From positions 1-31,986 of the forward strand of contig JAKBJA010000126.1 in NCBI GenBank assembly GCA_021836225.1: a stretch of 31,986 bases of DNA. Reading direction: 5' to 3'. The notes under the pieces are model-generated. The model had not been told where the DNA came from, did no database searches, and worked only from the letters and a program-made list of their open reading frames with translations. Position numbers and translations under genes: made by a program. The first letter of the stretch is position 1. Each line of letters starts with the position of its first letter. The stretch is from Pseudomonadota bacterium. GTDB lineage: Bacteria > Pseudomonadota > Gammaproteobacteria > Burkholderiales > Thiobacillaceae. This document shows positions 6,791 to 13,731 of the stretch, in pieces.

Positions 6791-8698
6791 ATGGCCACTC
6801 CTGCTTTACCGGATCGCGCCATGAATTCAGCTCCCGACAACACACGCCTGCCCGTCCTGACCCTGGCGGCCCTGGGCGTGGTGTACGGCGACATCGGCAC
6901 CAGCCCGCTGTATGCCATCAAGGAAGTCTTTGGCGGGACCCATCATCCGGTGCCCATCACGCCGGACAACATCCTCGGCATTCTTTCCCTGATCTTCTGG
7001 ACGCTGGTGCTGGTGGTGTCGGTGAAATATGCCGCCTTCATCATGCGCGCCAACAACAAGGGCGAAGGCGGGATCATGGCCCTGATCGCGCTGGTGCAGC
7101 GCAACACGCACAATGCCAAACAGGCGCGCGCACTGGTGCTGGCGGGGCTGTTCGGCGCGGCGCTGTTCTACGGCGACGGCATCATCACGCCGGCCATCTC
7201 GGTGCTGTCCGCCATCGAAGGACTGGAGGTGGCGACGCCCGCCTTCAAGCCCTGGGTGATCCCGCTTACCCTGGGCATCCTGTTCGGCCTGTTCTGGGTG
7301 CAGCGCCACGGCACCGGTCGCGTGGGCGGCCTGTTCGGCCCCATCACCACGCTCTGGTTCGTGGTACTGGCGATACTCGGCATCGCCAATATCTGGCACA
7401 GCCCAGGCGTGCTGGCGGCGCTGTCGCCGCATCATGCCTTCGCCTTCTTCCTCGCCCAGCCGACCGTGGCCTTCCTCTCGCTGGGCGCGGTGTTTCTGGC
7501 AGTGACCGGCGCCGAGACCCTCTACGCCGACATGGGCCACTTCGGCGCCAAGCCCGTACGGCTGGCCTGGCTGGGCCTGGTGCTGCCGGCGCTGACGCTG
7601 AACTACTTCGGCCAGGGCGCGCTGCTGCTCGTCGAGCCGGAGGCCATCGCCCACCCCTTCTATCACATGGCACCGGACTGGGCGCTTTATCCCATGGTGA
7701 TCCTGGCGGGCGCGGCCACGGTCATCGCGTCGCAGGCGGTGATTTCCGGCGTCTATTCCATCACCCATCAGGCCATCCAGCTGGGCTACACGCCGCGCAT
7801 GCTGGTGCAGCACACGTCGAGTGAAGTCAGCGGCCAGATCTACCTGCCGGGTGTGAACTGGGCGCTGTTCCTCGCGGTCGTGGCGCTGGTGCTGGGTTTC
7901 GGCTCGTCGTCGAGCCTGGCTTCGGCCTATGGCATTTCGGTGTCCGGCACCATGATCATCACCACGTTGCTGGTCTATGTGGTGGCGCGCCGGGTCTGGG
8001 GCTGGAGTCGCTTGCGCGGCCTGCTGATCCTGGGCGCCTTTCTGGCAGTGGACCTGAGTTTCTTCGGCGCCAACCTGACCAAGATCGCCGACGGCGGCTG
8101 GTTTCCCCTCGCCTTTGCCGGCGGCCTGTTCCTCCTGATGACGACCTGGGAACAGGGACGTGCCCTGCTCAAGGCCCGCCGCGACCGCGATGCCATGCCG
8201 CTCGATGCGTTTGTGCAGAGCATGAGCGGCGCCGAGGTTCCCACTGTCCCGGGCACGGCCGTGTTCCTGACCCCGAATCCGAATCAGGTACCCCATTCCC
8301 TGCTGCACAGTCTCAAGCATTACAAGAGCCTGCATGAGCGGGTGGTGATCCTGAACGTGAATTTCGCCGACGAACCTTTTGTGCCCGATGAGCAGCGCGT
8401 GAGAGTGGCTCACCTGGGCGAGCGCTATCACCGGGTGGAGGTGTTCTTCGGCTTCATGGACCGGCCCGACCTGACCGGTGCCCTGCATCGCTGCACGGAC
8501 ATCGGCATGCCGTGCGATCTGGAAAACACGACCTTCTTCCTGGGCCGCGAAACCATGATTCCGAAGAAAGGATCGGACATGGCCTGGTGGCGGGAGAAGC
8601 TGTTCATCGCCATGTCCCGCAATGCTGGAACGGTGGCGGATTATTTCGGGCTGCCACCCAACCGGGTGGTGGAACTGGGGGCCCAGGTCGTGCTATGA
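6791..8698 (+). CDS. kup: Low-affinity potassium transporter Kup
   Basis: 635 residues, within the usual size range of Kup/Trk-D proteins. The conserved N-terminal LAALGVVYGDIGTSPLYAIKEVFGG is followed by FWTLVLVVSVKYAAFIMRANNKGEGGIMAL, and 12 hydrophobic segments can be counted before a C-terminal cytosolic domain of about 170 residues. The protein imports K+ with protons across the inner membrane. Two starts are possible: ATG 6791 (MATPALPDRAMNS) and ATG 6821 (MNSAPDNTRLPV), the latter closer to typical family N-termini; neither has a clear ribosome-binding site. Adjacent to a KdpDE-like pair. Confidence 0.93.
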   Translation: MATPALPDRAMNSAPDNTRLPVLTLAALGVVYGDIGTSPLYAIKEVFGGTHHPVPITPDNILGILSLIFWTLVLVVSVKYAAFIMRANNKGEGGIMALIALVQRNTHNAKQARALVLAGLFGAALFYGDGIITPAISVLSAIEGLEVATPAFKPWVIPLTLGILFGLFWVQRHGTGRVGGLFGPITTLWFVVLAILGIANIWHSPGVLAALSPHHAFAFFLAQPTVAFLSLGAVFLAVTGAETLYADMGHFGAKPVRLAWLGLVLPALTLNYFGQGALLLVEPEAIAHPFYHMAPDWALYPMVILAGAATVIASQAVISGVYSITHQAIQLGYTPRMLVQHTSSEVSGQIYLPGVNWALFLAVVALVLGFGSSSSLASAYGISVSGTMIITTLLVYVVARRVWGWSRLRGLLILGAFLAVDLSFFGANLTKIADGGWFPLAFAGGLFLLMTTWEQGRALLKARRDRDAMPLDAFVQSMSGAEVPTVPGTAVFLTPNPNQVPHSLLHSLKHYKSLHERVVILNVNFADEPFVPDEQRVRVAHLGERYHRVEVFFGFMDRPDLTGALHRCTDIGMPCDLENTTFFLGRETMIPKKGSDMAWWREKLFIAMSRNAGTVADYFGLPPNRVVELGAQVVL

Positions 8699-8718
8699 CC
8701 AGGACGAAATCTCCACAC

Positions 8719-8743
8719 AAACGGGGCCAGACTGAACCGGCCC
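8719..8743 (+). repeat. Dispersed palindromic element, CAGACTGA type (copy 5)
   Basis: AAACGGGGCCAGACTGAACC followed by GGCCC, 20 nt downstream of the kup stop. GGGGCC and GGCCC arms flank the AGACTGA core as in copies 1 and 3. Confidence 0.6.
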
Positions 8744-8756
8744 GGATTTTCCGGGC
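8740..8756 (+). terminator. Hairpin downstream of kup
   Basis: GCCCGG-ATTTT-CCGGGC is a perfect 6-bp GC stem with a five-base loop, beginning inside the end of the dispersed element. No T-run follows, so it is a weak intrinsic terminator or an RNA 3'-end structure. Confidence 0.4.
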
Positions 8757-8846
8757 AGGGCCCTCCTCGCTCGTCAGGCTGTTCAGGAAATTCAACTAGG
8801 TCTCTCAAATCCATGTTCTATCCTGCCGTGTGAATTGCCCGCGTGA

Positions 8847-8964
8847 CGAGGCGTTCCGTCAGGCGATGGACTATTTTTGCACACGAAGCATGCACGGCAG
8901 CGCATGGCATGGCGACGGCGCCGGGCTGCTGCAGGCGCTTGCCGGTGAGTGGGTTCGATAAGCT
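8847..8964 (+). pseudogene. Remnant of a flavodiiron-like metallo-beta-lactamase gene
   Basis: These ~118 bases match the 3' end of the gene at 22051-22778 at high identity: EAFRQAMDYF, then MHGSAWHGDGAGLLQALAGE and a stop, compared with EAFRQAMDYF ... MHGSAWRGDGATLLRALADE. Relative to that copy the middle is missing: the sequence jumps from CGAAGCATG directly to CACGGCAG. GCATG is present at both sides of the missing stretch in the longer copy, so the deletion fits recombination between short direct repeats. No start or N-terminal domain is present. Confidence 0.75.
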
Positions 8965-8968
8965 GTCA

Positions 8969-9022
8969 TTAAAGGGGGCAGACTCGATGCCTCCCAGAAC
9001 ACGTGTTCAACCCGGCCCCATT
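8969..9022. repeat. Bipartite dispersed element with a perfect 12-bp palindrome (copy 6)
   Basis: The left arm TTAAAGGGGGCAGACTCGAT at 8969 and the right arm, which on the minus strand reads AATGGGGCCGGGTTGAA (9006-9022), are divergent inverted copies of the element. Between them lies GAACACGTGTTC (8997-9008), which equals its own reverse complement. The element sits between the end of the metallo-beta-lactamase remnant on the plus strand and the end of the AraC gene on the minus strand. Confidence 0.6.
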
Positions 9023-9043
9023 AGCTGCGCTTTAAACCCCCGC

Positions 9044-10045
9044 TTACCCGCTGGCCTGCGCCTTTTTCCAGGCTGCCGGCGGCATGCCGACCATGCGCTT
9101 GAATGCGCGCGAGAACGCGGCTTCGGACTCATAGCCCACTTCCAGCGCAACGGTCGCCACGGTGCGGTTCGATTCCCGCAGCAGCCGGCTGCCCAGCTGG
9201 ATGCGCCAGTTGGCCAGGTAGTGCATCGGCGGATCGCCCAGGTATTGCACGAAGCGTTCATGCAGCGCGGAGCGCGACAAGCCGACTTCGCGGGCGAGAT
9301 CGTCGACCGTCCAGGCCTGATCGGGGCGCTCGTGCATGAGTTCGAGCGCCTTGCCGACGAAGCGGTCGCGCAGGCCGGCGAGCCAGCCCGTCGCGTCCTC
9401 CGGCAGGTTGTCGAGATAGCGGCGGGCGGCGTCGACGAACATCATCTCGGCGAGCCGTTCGAGCACGGCGTCGCCGCCGGGCCGCGGGCTGTTGGACTCG
9501 ACGACCGCCTGCTCGATCACGCGACCGGCCCAGCCGCTGGTACGTTCTGCCGGCAGATGCAGGATGCGCGGCAGCGCCGCGATCAGGGGATTGAACGGCC
9601 GCAGGTCGCAGCCGAGGAAGCCGCACACGGCAATCATGTCCGCCGCTTCGACGGGCAGCGGTGACCCGGGCTCGACCACGCCGTGATGAAAGGCAATCGG
9701 CATGGGCTTGGGGACGTTACGGGTGGAAAAAACCCATTCGGCCGTCCGGCGCAACGGCTCGATGCCCGGTGCGCTCGACAGGACGTGGCGATCGCCCTGC
9801 GGGAACATCACGATGTCCCCGGTGGCCAGCTTCACTGGCGGCTGGCCCGCGACCGCGGCCCAGCCGTTTCCCTTGGCGATCATGTGGTATTCGATGACGT
9901 GCTCGCAGCCGGGCATCACCGCTTCGGCGATCTCGCAGGCCGGCGGCGCCTCCGTGGACCACGGGTCGCTGCAGCTCACGTAATAGAACACCGCACCGCG
10001 CACGCGCACGGCGCGCAGCAGATCGGAAAGTGTGTCTCGGCTCAT
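9044..10045 (-). CDS. AraC-family transcriptional regulator with a cupin sensor domain
   Basis: 333 residues. The N-terminal ~200 residues show a cupin-type ligand-binding domain (HMIAKGNGWAAVAGQPPVKL, then DIVMFPQGDRHVLSS), as in AraC proteins with a Cupin_6-type domain. The C-terminal ~100 residues hold the two helix-turn-helix motifs: WTVDDLAREVGLSRSALHERF and VATVALEVGYESEAAFSRAFKRMVGMPPAAWKK. AAAGG lies 8 nt before the ATG. It is divergent from the HMA-like/methyltransferase/SnoaL cluster beginning at 10325 and probably regulates it. The intergenic space contains three ATCAAG repeats. The effector is unknown. Confidence 0.9.
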   Translation of the reverse strand: MSRDTLSDLLRAVRVRGAVFYYVSCSDPWSTEAPPACEIAEAVMPGCEHVIEYHMIAKGNGWAAVAGQPPVKLATGDIVMFPQGDRHVLSSAPGIEPLRRTAEWVFSTRNVPKPMPIAFHHGVVEPGSPLPVEAADMIAVCGFLGCDLRPFNPLIAALPRILHLPAERTSGWAGRVIEQAVVESNSPRPGGDAVLERLAEMMFVDAARRYLDNLPEDATGWLAGLRDRFVGKALELMHERPDQAWTVDDLAREVGLSRSALHERFVQYLGDPPMHYLANWRIQLGSRLLRESNRTVATVALEVGYESEAAFSRAFKRMVGMPPAAWKKAQASG

Positions 10046-10071
10046 GGCATGGACCTTTCGACGGACGTTCG

Positions 10072-10160
10072 ATCAAGCAGCGTGGACACGCAATCAAGAA
10101 GCCCACGAATCCCGGACGATTGAGCATATTTGCGCGACGCAGAGTGAAGTGTCAATCAAG
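10072..10160. promoter_or_regulatory. Three ATCAAG repeats in the divergent AraC promoter region
   Basis: ATCAAGCA at 10072, CAATCAAG at 10091-10098 and CAATCAAGCA at 10153-10162 are direct repeats. The first two are 21 bp apart (two helical turns), the spacing expected for an AraC-type dimer; the third is 62 bp further. Their position between the regulator and its divergent cluster makes them candidate binding sites. Confidence 0.35.
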
Positions 10161-10324
10161 CATCTTCGTGACAATGGGGGCGCTGACTGACCGGCGGCGA
10201 TGCAAGAGCTGCACATTCACCGTGAAGCCCTCACCGGGAAGCTCCCGACGGCACGCAAACCGGCCGACCCGACAGCGAACGACCGGCCCGGCCGGCCCCA
10301 ATCATCCGAATGAGGAGAGTCATC

Positions 10325-10558
10325 ATGAAAGCAACCCAGGTCAACATCGTGGTGGACGTCAGGCAGGCGCTCAGCCCGCAATCCGGCGACGAGCTGGTCA
10401 GCGAGCTCGGCAGCCTGCCGGGGGTCAGCCGGGCATGGGTCAGCCCGCGCACGTCGCGTCTGCTGCTCGTGGATTTCGACGCCCATCAGACCGACACGCA
10501 GCACATCCTCCGCACCGTCGTGCACCGAGGATTCGATGCGCGGCTGGTCGGCATGTGA
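10325..10558 (+). CDS. Small HMA-fold-like protein lacking the metal-binding cysteines (second copy)
   Basis: 77 residues from ATG 10325, with GAGGAG 7 nt upstream; an in-frame ATG at 10310 overlaps that site and is less likely. MKATQVNIVVDV, then DELVSELGSLPGVSRAWVSP, then LLLVDFDAHQTDTQHILRTV and HRGFDARLVGM follow a heavy-metal-associated beta-alpha-beta-beta-alpha-beta pattern with no CxxC. The internal LPGVSRAWVSP is typical of HMA domains after the first helix. It is likely a paralogue of the protein at 3416-3643. First gene of a cluster with a methyltransferase and a SnoaL-like protein, divergent from an AraC regulator. Function unknown. Confidence 0.65.
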   Translation: MKATQVNIVVDVRQALSPQSGDELVSELGSLPGVSRAWVSPRTSRLLLVDFDAHQTDTQHILRTVVHRGFDARLVGM

Positions 10559-10613
10559 TCGCGGCCCCACTTCGACAAGCAGGTTTTTTCCATTCGCCAC
10601 CAGGAGAATCAAA

Positions 10614-11483
10614 ATGAACTTGGAACTCAATGCTTGCACCCCGGCCGCATCCGGCCTGGCCCCTTCCCCCGGCCAGGCCCAGGTCGATTTCGGCGCGATC
10701 AAGCAGCGCCAGCATGCCACCTGGGCCAGCGGCAACTATGCCATCGTCGGCACGACGCTGCAGATCGTCGGTGAACACCTGGCGGAAGCGGTGGATCTGC
10801 GCGCCGGCGAGCAGGTGCTGGACGTGGCCGCCGGCAACGGCAATGCCACGCTGGCGGCAGCGCGCCGCTTTGCGCACGTGACCTCGACCGACTATGTGCC
10901 GGAACTGCTCGAAAAAGGCGCCGAGCGCGCCCGCGCCAACGGGCTGGATGTCCGCTTCCAGGAGGCCGATGCGGAAGACCTGCCGTTTGCCGACGGCACG
11001 TTCGACGTCGCGCTGTCCACGTTCGGCGTGATGTTCGCGCCCGACCAGGCCAGGGCGGCGCGGGAGCTGACGCGCGTGGTACGCAGCGGCGGCCGCATCG
11101 GCCTGGCGAGCTGGACGCCCGAAGGCTTCATCGGCGATCTGTTTCGCCTGATTGCGACCTATGTTCCGCCGCCGGCCGGCCTGCAATCGCCGATGCTGTG
11201 GGGAACCGAGCCGCGCATCGTCGAGCTGTTCGGCCCGGACGCCGCCGACATCCGCTGCGAGCGGCGCCGCTTCAATTTCCGCTACCAATCTCCCGCGCAC
11301 TGGATCGAGGTGTTCCGCAACTTCTACGGGCCGACCCACAAGGTGTACGCCGCGCTCGACCCCGATCGACAGGCAAGCCTGAGCGAGGACATCAGCACGC
11401 TGCTCGAACGCCTGAACGTGGACGGAGCACGCTCGCTGGTGGTCCCCAGCGAGTACCTTGAAGTCGTGATCACGCGGAAGTAA
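10614..11483 (+). CDS. Class I SAM-dependent methyltransferase (UbiE-like)
   Basis: 289 residues from ATG 10614, preceded by AGGAG 8 nt upstream. SAM motif I is VLDVAAGNGNATLAAARR (about 67-84); motif II-like FQEADAEDLPFADGTFDVAL and motif III RVVRSGGRIGLASWTPEGF follow, all as in UbiE/COQ5-type small-molecule methyltransferases. The C-terminal part (RFNFRYQSPAHWIEVFRNFY) resembles family members of unknown substrate. It lies 55 nt after the HMA-like gene and 85 nt before a SnoaL-like gene in the same orientation. A second, unrelated-looking methyltransferase plus SnoaL-like pair occurs at 14.9-16.0 kb. Substrate unknown. Confidence 0.85.
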   Translation: MNLELNACTPAASGLAPSPGQAQVDFGAIKQRQHATWASGNYAIVGTTLQIVGEHLAEAVDLRAGEQVLDVAAGNGNATLAAARRFAHVTSTDYVPELLEKGAERARANGLDVRFQEADAEDLPFADGTFDVALSTFGVMFAPDQARAARELTRVVRSGGRIGLASWTPEGFIGDLFRLIATYVPPPAGLQSPMLWGTEPRIVELFGPDAADIRCERRRFNFRYQSPAHWIEVFRNFYGPTHKVYAALDPDRQASLSEDISTLLERLNVDGARSLVVPSEYLEVVITRK

Positions 11484-11568
11484 CGTCACCATGGCCGAGC
11501 GAGGCCGGTGCCTGGAATCCGCTGTCACGCCAGACCGGTCTCGCCGGAAAACGCAAACAGGAGGCATC

Positions 11569-11979
11569 ATGGACACGAATGTACAAACCACTCCATCGCG
11601 TGAACAGCAGGCGCTGGCTGTTTTCAAGCGACACGTCGCCGCCTTCAACTCAGGCAATCTCGACGCGGTATTGAACGACTTCGGCGAGCATTCGGTGGTG
11701 ACCACGCCGGATGGCGTGTTCGAGGGCCCGGAGCAGATCCGCGCGCTATATGGCGGCCTGCTTGCGGAGTTCGGTACCATCGACCGTGGCGACTCGCCGG
11801 GGCTGACCGTCGATGCGCTGCACGCCCGGCACGACATGATCTTCATCACCTGGCACGCCGAGTCGCTACATCACGTCTTCACGTTCGGGACCGACACGTT
11901 CATCTGCAAGGATGACACGTTCGAGCGGCAGTCCATCGCTTTCAGCACACCGCACCCCAGGAATGGCACAGTCGGGTAG
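11569..11979 (+). CDS. SnoaL-like (NTF2-fold) protein
   Basis: 136 residues from ATG 11569, with AGGAGG about 5 nt upstream; an in-frame upstream ATG at 11491 lacks a site. AVFKRHVAAFNSGNLDAVLN, then FGEHSVVTTPDGVFEGPEQI and RALYGGLLAEF are the typical beginning of a SnoaL-like/ketosteroid-isomerase-like domain, and HHVFTFGTDTFICKDDTFER is the second-sheet region. Such proteins bind or isomerise small hydrophobic molecules; the ligand here is unknown. Last gene of the cluster divergent from the AraC regulator. Confidence 0.75.
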   Translation: MDTNVQTTPSREQQALAVFKRHVAAFNSGNLDAVLNDFGEHSVVTTPDGVFEGPEQIRALYGGLLAEFGTIDRGDSPGLTVDALHARHDMIFITWHAESLHHVFTFGTDTFICKDDTFERQSIAFSTPHPRNGTVG

Positions 11980-12017
11980 TCTTATGTCAGTCGCCACCCT
12001 GAAACCCGGTCGCCGCC

Positions 12018-12647
12018 ATGCACCCCCTGGCCACGCTCTACTTCGTCCACGATCCGATGTGCAGCTGGTGTTACGCCTTCCGCCCAGTGTGGTCGCACAT
12101 CCAGCAGCAGCTGCCCGACGGCATCCGGGTGCACTATGTCCTGGGCGGACTTGCGCCTGATAGCGACCAGCCGATGCCGCCCGAAACCCGGTCCCACATA
12201 CAAGGCCAGTGGCACAAGATCATCGAGCGCGTTCCCGGCACGCTGTTCAACTTCGAGTTCTGGGAAAAATGCCAGCCGCGACGCTCCACCTACCCCGCCT
12301 GCCGCGCGGTGCTGCTCGCCCGCCAGCACGGCCGGGAGGCCGAAATCGCGATGATCCACGCGATTCAGGATGCCTACTACCGGCAGGCGCGCAACCCCTC
12401 CGACGACGACACGTTGTGTGAACTGGCCCAGCAGGTCGGGCTGGATGCCGAGGCATTCGCCCGCACCTTGAATGCCGAGACCACCCGACAGGCATTGCTG
12501 GAAGACATCCGCTTCGCCCGCAGCATCGGGGGCGACAGCTTCCCGTCGCTATTCCTGCAACGCAATGGCGCGATCCAGCCCATCCCGCACCACTACACCG
12601 ATGCCGCCGAGGTACTGCATACCATTAAAGCGGGGGTGGCTTGGTGA
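12018..12647 (+). CDS. DsbA-family (FrnE-like) thioredoxin-fold oxidoreductase
   Basis: 209 residues. MHPLATLYFVHDPMCSWCYA places a CSWC active site at residues 15-18, directly after beta-1 as in DsbA/FrnE family proteins, and there is no signal peptide, so it acts in the cytoplasm. The helical insertion (about 60-150) and the cis-proline region GGDSFPSLFLQRNG (about 172-185, Ser-Phe-Pro) support the fold. It may catalyse thiol-disulfide exchange or a GSH-dependent isomerisation; the substrate is unknown. A dispersed element begins 3 nt after the stop. Confidence 0.85.
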   Translation: MHPLATLYFVHDPMCSWCYAFRPVWSHIQQQLPDGIRVHYVLGGLAPDSDQPMPPETRSHIQGQWHKIIERVPGTLFNFEFWEKCQPRRSTYPACRAVLLARQHGREAEIAMIHAIQDAYYRQARNPSDDDTLCELAQQVGLDAEAFARTLNAETTRQALLEDIRFARSIGGDSFPSLFLQRNGAIQPIPHHYTDAAEVLHTIKAGVAW

Positions 12648-12650
12648 CAT

Positions 12651-12706
12651 CAAAGGGACCAGGCTCAATTCAATTCCCCGGAAATCAATCGTACCGGCCC
12701 TTTGGT
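12651..12706 (+). repeat. Bipartite dispersed element, AGGCTCAATT type (copy 7)
   Basis: CAAAGGGACCAGGCTCAATT at 12651 starts 3 nt after the DsbA-family stop. A second arm at 12693-12706 reads on the minus strand ACCAAAGGGCCGGT, so the element has two inverted AAAGGG-type arms about 40 bp apart, like copy 6. Confidence 0.6.
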
Positions 12707-12798
12707 CCGTGGCTGCCGTCAGCTGCTCTGGGTGCGGTGACAGGGATTGCCAGCACGGTAAGTGACCCCTGTCATTTTCTGTTCAGGCCCGCGCAAGG

Positions 12799-12827
12799 CA
12801 ACTATTTTTAACTATAAATCATAGTTG
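12799..12827 (+). promoter_or_regulatory. Inverted repeat CAACTAT/ATAGTTG before the heme sensor gene
   Basis: CAACTAT (12799-12805) and ATAGTTG (12821-12827) are a perfect 7-bp inverted repeat with a 15-bp AT-rich centre containing TATAAAT. The structure ends 8 nt before the GGAGG ribosome-binding site. It could be a repressor operator over a -10 box, or an mRNA hairpin affecting translation of the gene at 12849. Confidence 0.45.
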
Positions 12828-12848
12828 CGGGAAACGGAGGGATTCGCT

Positions 12849-13727
12849 ATGGGCTTGGCGACGAAATTCAATCTGATCCTGATTCCGGTCCTTGCGTTGG
12901 GCTTTTATGTGCTGAGCACGCTTACGCACACCACGCTGCAGGAAAACGCGAAAGTCGACATCGTGACCCGCGCCGGGCTCATGATGGACAGCGCGGGCGC
13001 GGTGCGTGCCTATACGGTCGAGGAAATCAAGCCGCTTCTGGTCACGCAGCTCAGACACAAATTCCTGCCCCAAAGCGTTCCCGCCTACGCGGCGACCCAG
13101 GCCTTCATGCGGCTGCAAAAGCACAACCCCGACTACAGCTACAAGGAAGCCACGCTCAATCCGACCAATCCGACCTCCCGCGCAGTCGACTGGGAGTCCG
13201 ATGTGATCCAGATGTTCCGCAACAACGACAAGCTCGACGAATTCGCTGGGGTGCGCGATACCCCGAGCGGCCGCTCGCAGTTCCTCGCACGGCCCATCCG
13301 GATCAGCAATCCGGATTGCCTGACGTGCCACAGCGTGCCGCAGAATGCGCCCGCCACCATGCTGGAAGTCTATGGCCGCGCCAACGGCTTCGGCTGGAAA
13401 ATGAACGAGGTCGTGGGTGCGCAGATCGTATCGGTACCGATGGATGTCGCGATTCACCAGGCGGATTCGGCCTACCGTTCGTTCATGACTGTGCTGTCGA
13501 TCGTGTTTGTCGCCATCATCGTGCTGGCCAATCTGTTCCTGCATTTCCTCGTTGTCCGCCCGATCCGGCGCATGTCGAAAACCGCAGAGCAGTTGAGCAC
13601 CGGCGACATGTCTGCGCCTGAATTCGCCGAGCGCGGCCACGATGAGGTGTCGGTGCTCGCAGCCTCGTTCAACCGCATGCGACGCAGCCTCGACAACGCC
13701 ATGAAGCTGATCGAGGAACAGGCGTAG
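12849..13727 (+). CDS. Membrane c-type heme sensor protein with HAMP domain (DUF3365-like)
   Basis: 292 residues from ATG 12849, 8 nt after GGAGG. There is a transmembrane helix at about 7-24, a periplasmic domain (25-210) ending with a c-heme motif C157-LT-C160-H161 in ISNPDCLTCHSVP, a second transmembrane helix at about 212-236, then a HAMP domain (VRPIRRMSKTAEQLSTGD ... HDEVSVLAASFNRM). This matches DUF3365/Tll0287-like heme sensor modules. The protein ends right after HAMP (LIEEQA) with no kinase or methyl-accepting output domain. The next gene, 4 nt downstream, encodes a nucleotide cyclase, which may be the output partner. Heme could report redox state or a gas ligand. Confidence 0.85.
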   Translation: MGLATKFNLILIPVLALGFYVLSTLTHTTLQENAKVDIVTRAGLMMDSAGAVRAYTVEEIKPLLVTQLRHKFLPQSVPAYAATQAFMRLQKHNPDYSYKEATLNPTNPTSRAVDWESDVIQMFRNNDKLDEFAGVRDTPSGRSQFLARPIRISNPDCLTCHSVPQNAPATMLEVYGRANGFGWKMNEVVGAQIVSVPMDVAIHQADSAYRSFMTVLSIVFVAIIVLANLFLHFLVVRPIRRMSKTAEQLSTGDMSAPEFAERGHDEVSVLAASFNRMRRSLDNAMKLIEEQA

Positions 13728-13731
13728 GCGC

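Noticed and set aside
6827..8488. 553-residue minus-strand open frame opposite kup
   Set aside because: Its Gln/His/Arg-rich composition is typical of the antisense of a GC-rich membrane protein gene, and kup on the other strand is unmistakable.
8843..9664. 273-residue plus-strand open frame over the AraC gene
   Set aside because: Starts in the metallo-beta-lactamase remnant in another frame and continues antisense to the AraC gene; no domain is seen.
10171..10196. Further copy of the dispersed element (AATGGGGGCGCTGACTGACC)
   Set aside because: It resembles the CAGACTGA type but needs insertions in the core, lies in a promoter region instead of after a stop codon, and could be chance.
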